Origin: Margaritifera margaritifera
Taxonomy: Eukaryota > Mollusca > Bivalvia > Unionida > Margaritiferidae
Direction: 5' to 3'
DNA: 64,000 bases
Assembly (NCBI GenBank): GCA_029931535.1
Contig: JAQPZY010001688.1
Span: 8,779,001-8,843,000 of the forward strand
Each line of letters begins with the position of its first letter. Positions within the stretch are counted from its first letter, which is position 1. The notes under the pieces are model-generated. The model had not been told where the DNA came from. It ran no database searches and saw only the letters and a list, made by a program, of their open reading frames with translations. Shown one piece after another: positions 1 to 10,179 of the stretch. Made by a program: the position numbers and the translations under genes.

Positions 1-189
1 TTAGTCAGCTGTGTGCTTAGATCATGTACAATTTCCACAAGTACAATATGTAAAGAATTTTCAGCCACAGTACATGAAAATAGCATAGAGGTATGCCAAA
101 TTATCTTCATTGCGCATGTTTCAAATTCAAACAACTTCACCTTACACCTGTCACTCTCTCAGAAGTACATAATATCCTAAACGACAACA

Positions 190-955
190 AACGGTTTTCT
201 GTGGTCAGTGAAGGGGTTAGCATAATGTTAATGTCGACAACTCAACTTTGCTAGCAGCACCTCCTGTACGCCAAATTGCATCGATGGCGTTGCCCCCTCC
301 ACCCCCTTACGGGTTAATGTGACTGTGTGTTTTGCTCCAAAATTAACCTTGCGGACATCTCTAGAAAACCCAAATATGTGACTGAGAGGAATCGCACATG
401 AAAACGTCAATGAGTGTCCCTCAAGTTGTAGTCGACGCTGTGCAAATTCATGGTTGTAATCCGGGTTGACGTTAATGATCATGTTTTCTACATCTGCGGC
501 AGGTTGTCGTATTGTATACATTTAATGACCTGCAGTATCTGAGTCTTTGTAAAACATCATAGATGGGCCTGCGGATTTCGCATAATCATGGCTATATATA
601 GCCAGTCTGAGAATTGTTGTGGCAACATCAACGTTGTCGAGAATTTCATCGATTTCCTATCCGTTGATGGAATAACGTGCGCTATCAAACAACGCAATGA
701 TGCCATTGTTAACAAAATCAAACTACGGCACCGTCATCTTAATCAGCACCGTTGTCACGTACAAGTTTTCCCTCGATTTCTAAAAAAGCCTCGCACGGGA
801 GAAAATACCGAGACGTGTCCTGAACTTGTAATTCTTGTTTTAATGGCCCGACGCCCCTAGACGGGTACGAATAATACTGAAAATCTTTTTCACTTCGATC
901 ATACGGGCTCGTCTATGTCGAACGCGGGATCGGATGTATCTTTGAATCGGGCCAT
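190..955 (-). pseudogene. Polinton/adintovirus-type major capsid protein, N-terminal part, broken
   Basis: In the virion this protein forms the double jelly-roll hexon-like shell. The minus strand from an ATG at 953-955 shows characteristic family segments: an EIEGKLV stretch, a VNNGI stretch, and near 300-420 the segment IPLSHIFGF followed by GAKHTVTL. These match the N-terminal jelly roll of Polinton capsid proteins. Breaks include in-frame stops at 657-659 and 522-524, at least one further break near 720, and a shift near 290 after which the frame continues only briefly. The longest open piece is 97 codons (228-521). The C-terminal two thirds are absent or beyond the window edge. Confidence 0.75.
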
Positions 956-1006
956 TGTTTTACACTTATATATTAATTGGTTCCTCTAATACCTTTTGTG
1001 CGATGG

Positions 1007-1170
1007 CTATGCCGTCCTGTCCGCAACTGTAACCCACTTCCATTGCCAGATTTGCAATCGCTATGCCGTCCTGTCCGCAACTGTAATCCACTTCCCATTG
1101 CCAGATTTGCAATCGCTATGCCGTCCTGTCCGCAACTGTAGTCCACTTCCCATTGCCAGATTTGCAATCG
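1007..1170. repeat. Three-copy 54/55-bp tandem repeat
   Basis: Copies start at 1007, 1061 and 1116 and differ by a few bases, including one single-base length change. The array covers the C-terminal end of the basic pX/pVI-like reading frame and extends it with repeated glycine/arginine-rich residues. It probably arose by tandem duplication after the element was inserted. Confidence 0.9.
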
Positions 1171-1567
1171 CTGATTCGGCGATACGTTGTTTCGCAGTCT
1201 CATTGATGATATTACTGACTGGTGCGGGTATTGTTTCTGTCGATGGAAGTGTAACTGTTTTTGGTTCGACCCGCTGGGGTGCTCGAGTAACTAATCGTCG
1301 TAGTCGATCTCGAATCGATTGAACCGCTTGCAATCCCAGATTTTGTAACCGATCCGCCGCAACGTTTTTGATGCTATCAACGACTCGCGTTGCAACTTGT
1401 TTAGCGATTGGTGTAGCGCGTGAAGACAACGCCGCTAGCACTTTAGGTGCGCCTGTGAACAATCCCCGGACAAGATTGCCAAGGCCAGTTCCGTAATACA
1501 CCGCGTAAACGGGGTTTCTCGCGTTTACAACACGCACGGGTCTTACATGTCCACGTACGACTGTCAT
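1061..1567 (-). CDS. Basic pX/pVI-like minor virion protein of the Polinton remnant
   Basis: This 168-codon open frame sits between the penton-like and major capsid relics, where Polintons and adintoviruses often carry a small basic protein compared with adenovirus pX or pVI. The N-terminus is basic (MTVVRGHVRPVRVVNARN). A short hydrophobic glycine-rich stretch (VYYGTGLGNLVRGLF) follows, then a predicted amphipathic helix with regular Arg, Val, Ala and Leu. The last about 45 residues are encoded by the 54-bp tandem repeat and are probably not original. It overlaps the end of the penton-like frame upstream. This is the only relic in the element without an obvious internal stop, though its function is inferred from position and composition only. 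Confidence 0.45.
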   Translation of the reverse strand: MTVVRGHVRPVRVVNARNPVYAVYYGTGLGNLVRGLFTGAPKVLAALSSRATPIAKQVATRVVDSIKNVAADRLQNLGLQAVQSIRDRLRRLVTRAPQRVEPKTVTLPSTETIPAPVSNIINETAKQRIAESAIANLAMGSGLQLRTGRHSDCKSGNGKWITVADRTA

Positions 1568-1569
1568 TA

Positions 1570-2466
1570 TAATAAATGTCAGGTCGATCTCTAATGTACA
1601 GTTGTATCGTCATGGTATCACCGCGCAGGTTCAACGCGTGCCTGTCCTGGTCCACAAGGGTGAAATGAATATGTGTCAATCGAGGATTGTGACATGGAAG
1701 ATACACCGGTGACGCGGGAATACTCGATATAAAATCACCCGGTTCCACTGTTAGGGAAATACCTAACAATATATAACCCAGAACAGCTGTGCCTCTCGCG
1801 AACGACTTTGTTGTCTCAGCTCGGCTTTCATAACTGCGACAGATGGCGTCACAGGTTAAATTAATTTGAATCGTTGAGGTTATATTGACAATGTCTGGCG
1901 TGACATGATATCCCATGCGTAAAAATCGATTGTCCGCGGGAATGTCAGCGGGCCAACCTAAAATTGTTCTTATTGACGACAGAGCGATGTCAATCGTGTA
2001 CGGTGCAGATTCGATCGCGATGACAGAGCTGAGTGTGGGCTCGTTTTCACGTATGGGAATTTTAGAGTCTGTGTTGGTCACCAATGTGATTCTCTGTCAA
2101 ATCTCTTCGTTGATCGACTCCATATCGTACGCTCCCGCGGGAAGTTCAATATTATTCCATTGTCTGCACTGTCTGCGGAAAACACAAACGAGTTATTCGC
2201 GTCAAGACCCCAAACGGACGTGATCGGATATTAGGGCAACTGTAATAAACTCGAAACGACGCTAATGCGATCTCGAGTATGCGTGATTCCCCTGCGGTGA
2301 TTGGTGTAGAGAAAGTTACATTAAATTCTGGTTTCGTGGACGAGATCGTGATCATCGAGGTAACGCTCGTAACAACTCGATACAACGCAGCATTTATTTC
2401 ACGTAAGACTCGGAGCGTTACGACACGAAGCGTTTCCTCAGAACTAATCATCGGTGTTGTATAAAT
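1570..2466 (-). pseudogene. Polinton penton-like minor capsid protein, broken
   Basis: In the family this single jelly-roll protein forms the capsid vertices. The N-terminal part (2152-2466) and C-terminal part (to about 1570) lie in different frames. The C-terminal part ends with the diagnostic stretch ITHIHF-like, LVDQDRHALNLRGDTMTI and QLYIRD, a conserved ending of Polinton minor capsids (wording Leu-Thr-His-Ile-His at its start here). A shift occurs near 2160-2180 and an in-frame TGA stands at 2097-2099. The downstream frame runs on into the next gene without a clean stop. Confidence is high for the family and high that it is inactive. Confidence 0.7.
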
Positions 2467-2691
2467 CATCGATGTCTTCAACAAGTTCATTCATCAACGC
2501 GCGAAATGTCCCCGGGTCCATGATGTTACTGGTGAGCAACCGCGGACAATCGATTCAGCTTCATTACCGATTTCGGGTGCATTGTTACGGGCGCGAACTG
2601 ATCCCAACAATGTTTTCAACCGATCCACGAGTTCATTTACCGGTTGCGCAAACACGCATTCGCCTGCAAGTTTAAACCCTTTAGATGCCAT
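2446..2691 (-). pseudogene. Small unknown protein of the Polinton cluster
   Basis: An ATG at 2689-2691 opens a short acidic/neutral protein beginning MASKGFKLAGE. Its first frame covers roughly 60 residues. A second frame, starting near 2525 with MDPGTF and ending at a stop near 2446, looks like the continuation (acidic tail ELVEDIDDLY), which implies one frameshift. It directly precedes the penton-like gene. No known domain was recognised. Position suggests a virion or assembly factor, but that is inference. Confidence 0.35.
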
Positions 2692-2713
2692 GGAACCTTT
2701 AGTTGTTTCACAT

Positions 2714-3015
2714 TTACGTTGTTTCACATTTACGTCCGCGTTTGCGTGCATAACCACCGAGACCTTTTCCATGTTTGGGTGGTTCCGCGAGATACTCCGA
2801 GGGGGAGAGATATTCTTCCTCGTTTGGCACATCCTCTTTTAAAGGCTCAACCCCACAGATTTTTTGCAATAATTTTTTGTATATAGGGAGAAATTTATCC
2901 CAGAATATTTTTTTCTGGACCGTGTATTCTATAAAGTTTACCAATCTTATGAAAATCGATCCACATATGACTATAACCGAATAGTCTTTCAGATCCAGTC
3001 CACTCCTTGAATACT
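2714..3015 (-). CDS. Unknown small protein with hydrophobic N-terminus and basic tail
   Basis: The frame runs about 100 codons, with an ATG at 2942-2944 or an upstream start near 3010. It has a hydrophobic segment (YSVIVICGSIFIRLV), a lysine-rich middle (KKIFWDKFLPIYKKLL), an acidic patch and a basic glycine-rich end (GKGLGGYARKRGRK). This layout resembles small membrane-associated or core proteins of Polintons, but I do not recognise the family. It overlaps the stop of the preceding frame. It could be a real gene of the element or a chance open frame. Confidence 0.3.
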
Positions 3016-3535
3016 CATCCGTCCCATTCCTTTTTGATGTAACTCGGGCGCATATGCGTGGGTACTTCAGATTTCAACATGTAATCTTTTAATTGTTTTG
3101 GACTAGGTACCGTAGCGGCAAACTCTAGTGGAAGTTCAAAAATCGCCTGCCGTGCTGTTTTCATTAAATCTTTGAACTAGTGTTTGCAACTTTGATTTGT
3201 ACCCGGGTGGTTGTTGTTGTGGAAGATTCACAAGTGCCTCCCCGATATCCTCTTGCATGTCTTCTAACCTTTTTTGAATTCGTGCTAATTGTACTGGTGC
3301 AAGCCTGATCGGGCCAGGTTGTTGTTGTGTTCCCATCATCGCAGCAGTGGTTTCCGCGACTTGCTTTCTTTGTTCCACAGTTTCCTTAGCCTTGGCCACT
3401 GTTGCTTTTGTTGGTTTAATCAGCGGTGCAAATGTTTGTTCGAAGCCATCTGTGAGATCTTCTCGTGCAATTTGCCGCGACTGTAACATATCTTTGACAC
3501 GCTCGCGGCCGGCTATAACATCCCGAATCGGTTCC
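3015..3535 (-). pseudogene. Unknown Gln-rich, helix-rich protein of the Polinton cluster
   Basis: The longest piece (3136-3489) is charged and Gln-rich, with probable coiled-coil helices (VAKAKETVEQRKQVAE, then LARIQKRLEDMQEDIGEAL). The frame is open upstream of that ATG to about 3535. A second frame from about 3165 to a TGA near 3015 carries a conserved-looking tail (LPLEFAATVPSPKQLKDYML), which suggests a frameshift near 3165. It sits just downstream of the ATPase. Similar small proteins accompany the ATPase in Polintons, but I cannot name one with confidence. Confidence 0.35.
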
Positions 3536-3539
3536 TGAT

Positions 3540-4413
3540 ACTCGTGAGCAGCTTGTATGCGTCGCTTCCCTACTCTGCTATGGTTTCACTGGCGGAAAGC
3601 GGATTTTTCTTCGGCGGAGCTTTGTCTTTTTTGACATTTTATATGCTCATCGTGGTTGTTAAATTGCTTTATCCAAACCTGCGCGATATTTTCTCCCGCG
3701 GCCGGAAGCGAGACCGCGTGCGGTCCACTAGTCTAATCAATAGTGAAGAAACTATATGGGTCCGAAGTGGAATCCGCAAACATATTTCGAAATTCCACCC
3801 ACGTGTGGTCGGCGGCACACCAAGTCCAATGTACATTTGCAAGACCATGCGCGTCAACGCCACGAAATATCAACATGTTACAGTTGTCTCGGATTATTTT
3901 AGGCACGTGTGCCTGTCGTTGAGTCAAATAGATCACATCTGTGCTTTTGTGTCGCCCTCGGGAAAATATTCGCGCGGGATTGATTTGTTTTTCCAGCATC
4001 ACGTCATCGTACACGACTAGACTATTCGCGCTTGAATCAAGATCATCAATCGTAGGAGCTTCATCGATTGTGAAAAGAAATCAACCGTGACGATGAAATC
4101 GTCCCAGTTTTACCATCCAACGACGACGCAAGTGCGCCCGCAAAATCTTTGAGTACATCATAATACGGTTGATCATCCTCTGACGGTGCAATCACATACA
4201 ACCGATCCCACGTGAACCATCACAAAATAATATTCAACAACAGTCTGGTTTTCCCTGAACCGACTGAACCAATGATTAGCGCGCGAACCGAATTAGGAAA
4301 CATATCACCGTGTTTGTACGGTTTCGGTACTGCCTGCGCGGAAAAGTCAATGACAGAGCGGAGCTTTTCAAATTTTTGGCATCTTTGGTGCTTTTCCTTT
4401 TCTGTGATGTCAT
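3540..4413 (-). pseudogene. FtsK/HerA (A32-like) genome packaging ATPase, broken
   Basis: In Polintons this ATPase pumps the genome into the capsid. Starting at an ATG at 4411-4413, the minus strand shows a Walker A loop (GSVGSGKT) near 4240-4265. About 80 residues later comes a Walker B-type DDV stretch, then FSRGRH, the segment VIYLTQ with VPK, and IRDNCN, all typical of Polinton/adintovirus ATPases. Breaks are a frameshift near 4350 between the start and Walker A, and an in-frame TGA at 4220-4222 just after Walker A. There is at least one shift near 4015 and a stop near 3733. The plus-strand open frame at 3544-4020 is its shadow. Confidence 0.8.
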
Positions 4414-4446
4414 GTTAAATGTCAACAGCGATTGTATAATACAATC

Positions 4447-4566
4447 ATGCCTCCATACTGTGTCAGATGCCGCACTCAAACACATACTGCGAATCCAACT
4501 ATCTTTCAAAAGGAAGTTGTCAACGATCTTAAATTGTGTCCTGGTTCCATTCCAGTTGCAAAGTAG
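4447..4566 (+). CDS. Tiny Cys-containing protein divergent from the ATPase
   Basis: A 39-codon plus-strand frame begins MPPYCVRCRTQTHT. Polintons and many large DNA viruses encode a very short protein with a CxKC/CVxCRxxT start followed by a second Cys pair, near or divergent from the packaging ATPase. Here only the first CxxC pair is present, the sequence later reads KLCPGS, and the last Cys pair is missing, so the gene looks truncated by the TAG at 4564-4566. It lies 33 bp from the ATPase start on the opposite strand. Length makes this tentative. Confidence 0.35.
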   Translation: MPPYCVRCRTQTHTANPTIFQKEVVNDLKLCPGSIPVAK

Positions 4567-5048
4567 GTCAAATGTAGGTACAAAGCTGTACCATCGGGGA
4601 TTTATTTCCTTCTACTGACTCGGAAGCTAGAGTGGTTCGTGCAGATGGTCTAAAAGCGCCTTGGCACGCCGTCTTCCTTCTTTTTCTGTCTTCTTTTGTT
4701 TTATGAACTTTATTTTAACATGAAGATTCTAGTTACCTTCTTTGCATGCTTCTCATTGTTTGCTATATAGGTTGTGTTACTTTCTCCTGTCATATTCTCC
4801 TCTGTTGTAAATCGTACCAATAGTTTAAACTGACAGATGAAAGTACTGATGTAGATGAAAGTACTGATGTAGATGCAAACTTAATCAGACAATAATTTGT
4901 ATCTTATAAGCAGCTGCACGATCTTGCCCCAACTTTAAAAAAACTTTACGTACAAAAAAACGGTAGCTTGGTACAAACATTTTTTATAATGAAATATCGG
5001 ACTGAAATCAGGCCAAGAAGATCATTATAAGGATTTATCAGTCTTGCT

Positions 5049-5143
5049 TAATTCTGTCTTGTTTAATTCTGTCTTGTTTAATTCTGTCTTGTTTAATTCT
5101 GTCTTGTTTAATTCAGTCTTGTTTAATTCTGTCTTGTTTTATA
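5049..5143. repeat. 15-bp tandem repeat, about six copies
   Basis: The unit TTGTTTAATTCTGTC is repeated about six times with single-base variants and trails into a T-rich tract. Confidence 0.9.
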
Positions 5144-5341
5144 TTTTTTCATTTCATGATAAGATATTCTAGAATACGTTATTTTTATGATATTTCTGTG
5201 ATATGCTATGATATAATGTAATATGATATGGTATGATGTGACATGTAAACAAATTACTAGTTTGCACATGATTTCTCAATAATTCTCACAACGAATTCTT
5301 TTTTAAGTTCCTTTCATTACAAGTTATGGTAATAAAATGAA

Positions 5342-5461
5342 TAAGACTTTATCATGATCATGACATCTCTCAGTATTAGACATGACAAATGTGCCACATT
5401 AAGACTTTATCATGATCATGACATATCTCAGTATTAGACATGACAAATGTGCCACATTAAG
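5342..5461. repeat. 58-bp tandem duplication
   Basis: Two copies starting at 5343 and 5401 differ at about one position (CATCTC against CATATC). The unit contains the palindromic stretch ATCATGATCATGA. Confidence 0.9.
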
Positions 5462-7322
5462 ACTTTTAAGATTAGGCAGTTTGCAACTATCTCTGAAAAA
5501 TTTAAGATGGGAGACTCAATATGATTGTTTCATATAAATTTCATAGCCTCACAACCAGAGATGAAATGCCGTTAGTGAGTGATGAATAGTTACTTGGTGA
5601 GGGGTGGGGGTAGAGGCGGTGTAGTCAGGGTATGATTTTGTACGTACACACAAATATATATTCTCATGATAGGATATGATACTCTCTGTAATGGCGTTGG
5701 GAGGGGGATCGAATTTCTATGCAAAGTAATTTATAATAACACTGCATCATTTCCCAGTAAATGAAAAAAAAAAGTTCTCCCTTAGCATCCAGTGAAAGGA
5801 CAAGGGGCTGGGGGGGGGGGGATGGTGAGTGCAATGTAAATGTCAGTAGAAATCCAATGATATTCGGGTATAATAAGATACTACGCGTCTTTAGTGCTTG
5901 GATACAGTGGGCAGTCATTTTATGGAAACATTATTTAAATGTATTTCGTACTTCTGCTGTTTCATAAGATGCAGACCTTGGAGCTGCCTCCAGGTTACCT
6001 GAGATTTTTATTAATGGGTTCATAGACGCAGAAAACCCTGAGAGTTTGTTGGTTCTGCAAGGGTTTCCAACAGGCAGAAAAAAGACCACAGTTCCGAGAC
6101 GAAATATATTCATATGCTACTAAATTTTCATTATAGCAAATTACTGCTGAAAATTTTAATGTGACTTTTTTTTCGAGAGAGAACAGCACAGAAATGTGGG
6201 TGGAGTGTTAAAAATAATTGTTTGTGGCAGATTTGAAAGGTACGAGATGTCTTGCAAGAGGTGCTCTGCCTTCACTTGTTTTCTTTTTATCAATTTACCC
6301 TGAACAAATCGTGGATGTAGGACCCATGGAAAAACTTGTAACTTTTGTTGAGGTTGTTTTCATTTAGCGTTAGAGTTATGTTCTGCGGTCGTATGTAAGT
6401 CGACGATTGATATTTCAAGCACTGTCTCTTCTAAAGTCAGCACCATAACGCCATCATCCGACAAAACGTTGATCAATGTAATAAGCATGTCACGCGTTAT
6501 CAGCCTTGTGATCCGATTTTCCCAAAAACGAGGATACATTCGGTTTCTACTAATCTAAAGATGGGTTGAATATAGTTTTTCAACTGTTAAGTGCATGAAA
6601 TGATATATCCCGAGCCGATTCGCTGTAACACTATTTAACATAACTGCCCTTAACAAAAAAAAAAAAAAAAAAAAAGACAATTAATGCGATTGTCTGTATA
6701 AAAGCACTTTCTTACTAACAATCTAATACAACGTATGCGAGTATATTAAAATATTATTATTATTTCTGTTCAATCAGTTCTTTGAAAAACTATCCAAAGT
6801 AATGTGATTTTGTTAGTTTTGTAAGAGAATCGGAAGTTATAATGACTGTTTACCACTATACTATTAACATTAATTTTTTTTTCTTTTTGTCTCTCATTCT
6901 TGTGATCCATAACCATAATGTAAAATCCGTCACACGTATGATGCGTCTTCATGCAATGACCGCATATATGACGTTTGGTCAGAAAATACATGAAAATGTC
7001 AATGTAGTTGAAATTTTGGTACATTTGATCTTTGAACCGCTCGCAGAGGAGGGAGCCAGGGATCACGCCTCAATCACTGACAGTTACCACATGAACAACA
7101 CAACTACAAAGTTTCGTGAAATTCCACACAACGGTTTAGGAGATGTTCTAACGGACGGACTGACAGATGGAGCGTATCACAGTATCCTCAACGCTTAAAA
7201 AAGCGCTGGGATAATAAAGCACAGCAAAACTGAGAATGAGCCAACCTGTACCGTCGTTTTCATATAGTTATCTCTTTGATCATCACAGAGTCATAAATAA
7301 TGGAATTATTGATTATTGTGAA

Positions 7323-7465
7323 CAGTGGCGGCGCGAGGGGGTGGGGGGCGGGCGGGGGGGGGGGGGGGCTGTGGCAAAGTAGGGGGCGCCACTAGCAAAC
7401 ATTGCCTCGGGGGCGCCATTAAAGAGCATTGCCCGCGGGCGCTTCAAACCCTCGCGCCGCCACTG
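7323..7465. mobile_element. 143-bp hAT-type MITE with perfect 8-bp target duplication
   Basis: The ends are perfect 16-bp inverted repeats, CAGTGGCGGCGCGAGG at 7323 and its complement ending at 7465. The flanks carry an identical 8-bp duplication ATTGTGAA at 7315-7322 and 7466-7473. CAGTG termini and an 8-bp duplication define the hAT superfamily. The interior is GC-rich with long G runs, in contrast to the surroundings. It has no coding capacity and would have needed a transposase in trans. Confidence 0.93.
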
Positions 7466-8260
7466 ATTGTGAACCATATAAATACTGTTCTACTAACCAA
7501 AACGCCCACAGCCGAAGTATCGAGACAAAAGTTTCAAAAAAAGTTTAAACAGTACGGTCTGTCCTCTTAATATATCTAAGTCCCATGTTTAAACGCACTT
7601 GATGATCCTGATCGTATATGCAAAACACGCAATTTGTATGTTGTGTACGTATGGATAATATATCACGTGGGCTGTTTCCTAGAAAGGAAAATAAGAGTCA
7701 GATCGGATGAAAGGTAATTATCCTTTATTCAACAGACAGACAGACAGACAGAATGAAGAGATTTAAACATCTGTAAGAGCGTATTATCTACATAAGCAAT
7801 CGAATCACTCACCTCTTTCTCATAATCAACTGTGAAAAGAAAGGAAAGATTTAGACAAAGTCCTAAGTCTCGCATTCTGATATTTATAAGCCTGTTCGAG
7901 CAGACAAGGATTCGTGTAAGATGACCGGGACAGGGTCGAAAGGCCGTATGGCTTTTAATGACTATTTGGCATTTACATTTATTATTAATTAAAAATCGAT
8001 TTGGTAAATAAGAAAATTTGGTATCTTCTGATCTGTCAGACTTGGTCGGTATTTATAATTACAGGTTACACGATGCAGTATGCAATTAATCCAAGATTTG
8101 ATAGCACCTTTCAACAGGATGTTAATCACTTACGTTGTTGTTAATTACGATAAAAAATAAAATAAAATCCCAAGCACATATATGACATAAGAGAATAGTT
8201 TAGATGAGAGGGGTCTATAGTTTGATAATTAGAGGTGTTTTAATTGCAATCAGATCATTA

Positions 8261-8397
8261 AAGAATTGAACTTCATCTTTTACAGGATTCACGAAGTCAT
8301 GAAGCTTAAAAATCGAATACACACTACATGAATGGCGGTTGCAAACGAATCAGTTTTCAAGCTTCATGACTCCTGTAAAATATGAAGTTCAATTCTT
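8261..8397. mobile_element. Foldback MITE-like element with about 45-bp inverted arms
   Basis: The left arm starts AAGAATTGAACTTCAT and runs through TTTTACAGG and GTCATGAAGCTT. The right arm is its near-perfect inverse and ends at 8397, separated by a loop of about 45 bp. The short flanks ATCATTA and ATAATTA are similar but not identical, so no target duplication can be claimed. Confidence 0.7.
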
Positions 8398-9544
8398 ATA
8401 ATTACAAATAGGTAACAAAAAAATCATAACAAATATTAAGAAATAAATCAGCGAACTATATTTTAAACATCTCACAGAACACAAAAAGGCGCATGAATAC
8501 ATAAGTAGTTCCTTTCTGGTGTTATGGCTGCGTCACTTGATGCGATTTTAACGAATCTAAAGGCTTGGTAAGAATGTGTAAAATTATTACATAAGTCCAG
8601 TCATCGTCCATGGATAAAATAATACCACTCTATGCTCATTGTCACAATGTATTGTAAATTGGCAAGATCTTACTTGCAGATATTTTTATAGTTGAACACA
8701 GGGCTGAAAGACAAGTTTTGCAAACTGTTATTCGAGTAAAATTACTTAGAACTCTAAATAAAACAGGAATAGTATATCATTCTTTCCTTTTAAATAGCAG
8801 GTAATATCGCTAAAATAAAACGTCTTTACTTGTTCGAATTTAAAAATGCATTTCAAATGAACAAACGAATGCAAAAAAAGTGCAAACTGAACGCAAACGA
8901 AATTTAAAAATGGTAATGAGATCCCAGATTTAAAAATTTTAATTTTTTTTGTACTTAAAAATCATAACTTTCCTCGCATAATAAAATAGATGAATCATCA
9001 AACTTTTTTTTATTTTCTCGCGAACTTGATTAAATATGCCTACTTGAGATGTTTGTTTATCGTGGACGGAAATAATGCGTCTTAATATTTCGGAGTCAAT
9101 AAGCATATAATTAGTATCATCAGCAGCTGACTAATTTCACAGCATATACTGTATCAGCTTCATGTTGGATAGATGACATTTTCTACTAAGAACTTGACTG
9201 GTACGCCCATGGCCTTTCCATATTGGCGCAATATATAATGATAACAAGGAAAATTTGACAACAATCTACAAAAAGAAAAGAAAACAGAATAAAACAAAGA
9301 ACTTATAAGATTCTCATCTTGAAAAAGAATGCAAGATCAATATTGTGAAAAGTTGATACGTTCTTTTATTGAAAGATACTACTAATTAAAAAAAACCAAC
9401 AGATCACGGTGGTACGGTGGTAAAAATAGAAAGAAAAAAAAAAGAAAAAAAGAAAGAAACGAGAACAGTAAAAAAAAAAAAAATGGAATGAAAGCATAAA
9501 AAAGTAGAGGAAAGGATGAACTAAAGATAGACGGACTAATATAC

Positions 9545-9546
<2 letters not shown>

Positions 9547-9632
<86 letters not shown>
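9547..9632. repeat. Compound (TA)n-(GA)n microsatellite
   Basis: About 24 AT dinucleotides are followed directly by about 19 GA dinucleotides. The long open frames on the minus strand across it are translations of simple sequence. Confidence 0.98.
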
Positions 9633-9637
<5 letters not shown>

Positions 9638-10179
9638 AGAGAAACAGAAGACAAATGTTGCACTGAATGAGAAATGAAAGATAAATAAGAGACAACTTGA
9701 TGATATATAGCTTAAACATTTACATTAAAGGCATTACATTATACTTAATATTACACAGGGGCAAACATGTTAACAAATACAGCAACTTTAGAGCAGTCAT
9801 CTCATTTTCTACAAAGATATTTTCAATCAAAGCATTTTTAATGAAAGTTTTGCAATCTTTTCTTTTTGAACGTCGTCTTTAAAAAGTTTTCAGTTAGAAA
9901 TTGTCGACTATGAAGTAACTACCATTTCTTCTAAAATCAATATGAAATTCAGAAATCTCATTCTTATTTTGATAACTTTGTAGTTATAATTATTCCAATC
10001 ATTTTCCATGTTCAGTATAGTTCCTATATATTTTATGTGAAGCAAATGTTTGTTCATAAAACTCAACCTTTGAGACATCAGAAAAAAAATCCTCCGTCAC
10101 TTTTCATTTCATGTCTTGGAGATATTCGAACTTGGTTACTGTGTGCGATGCGGCAACCGGAAATCAGCATTTATCAGGG

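Larger units (their letters stand above)
1..4620 (-). mobile_element. Degenerate Polinton/Maverick (adintovirus-like) endogenous element, left side cut by the window
   Basis: Reading leftwards from about 4.4 kb, the minus strand holds the order packaging ATPase, three small proteins, penton-like minor capsid, a basic pX/pVI-like protein and the major capsid. This is the morphogenesis module of Polintons and adintoviruses. GC content is visibly higher than in the flanking AT-rich DNA and falls again after about 4.6 kb. Each recognisable gene carries stops or frameshifts, so this is a fossil. No PolB, integrase, protease or terminal inverted repeat was found here; they may lie left of the window or be lost. 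Assignment rests on motif recognition by eye. Confidence 0.75.
4621..7314. other. Noncoding AT-rich stretch
   Basis: Apart from the two short tandem repeats listed separately, a poly-G tract at about 5807-5820 and a poly-A tract at 6656-6675, I see no gene, conserved motif or element boundary. Open frames here are short and unrelated to known proteins. Confidence 0.6.
7474..10179. other. Noncoding AT-rich stretch
   Basis: It holds a short CAGA repeat (7735-7752), the foldback at 8261-8397 and the TA/GA microsatellite near 9.55 kb. I see no gene. Several small purine-rich stretches give open frames that are artefacts of composition. Confidence 0.6.

Noticed and set aside
3544..4020. 158-codon plus-strand open frame
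   Set aside because: It is the antisense shadow of the packaging ATPase relic, whose motifs are on the minus strand.
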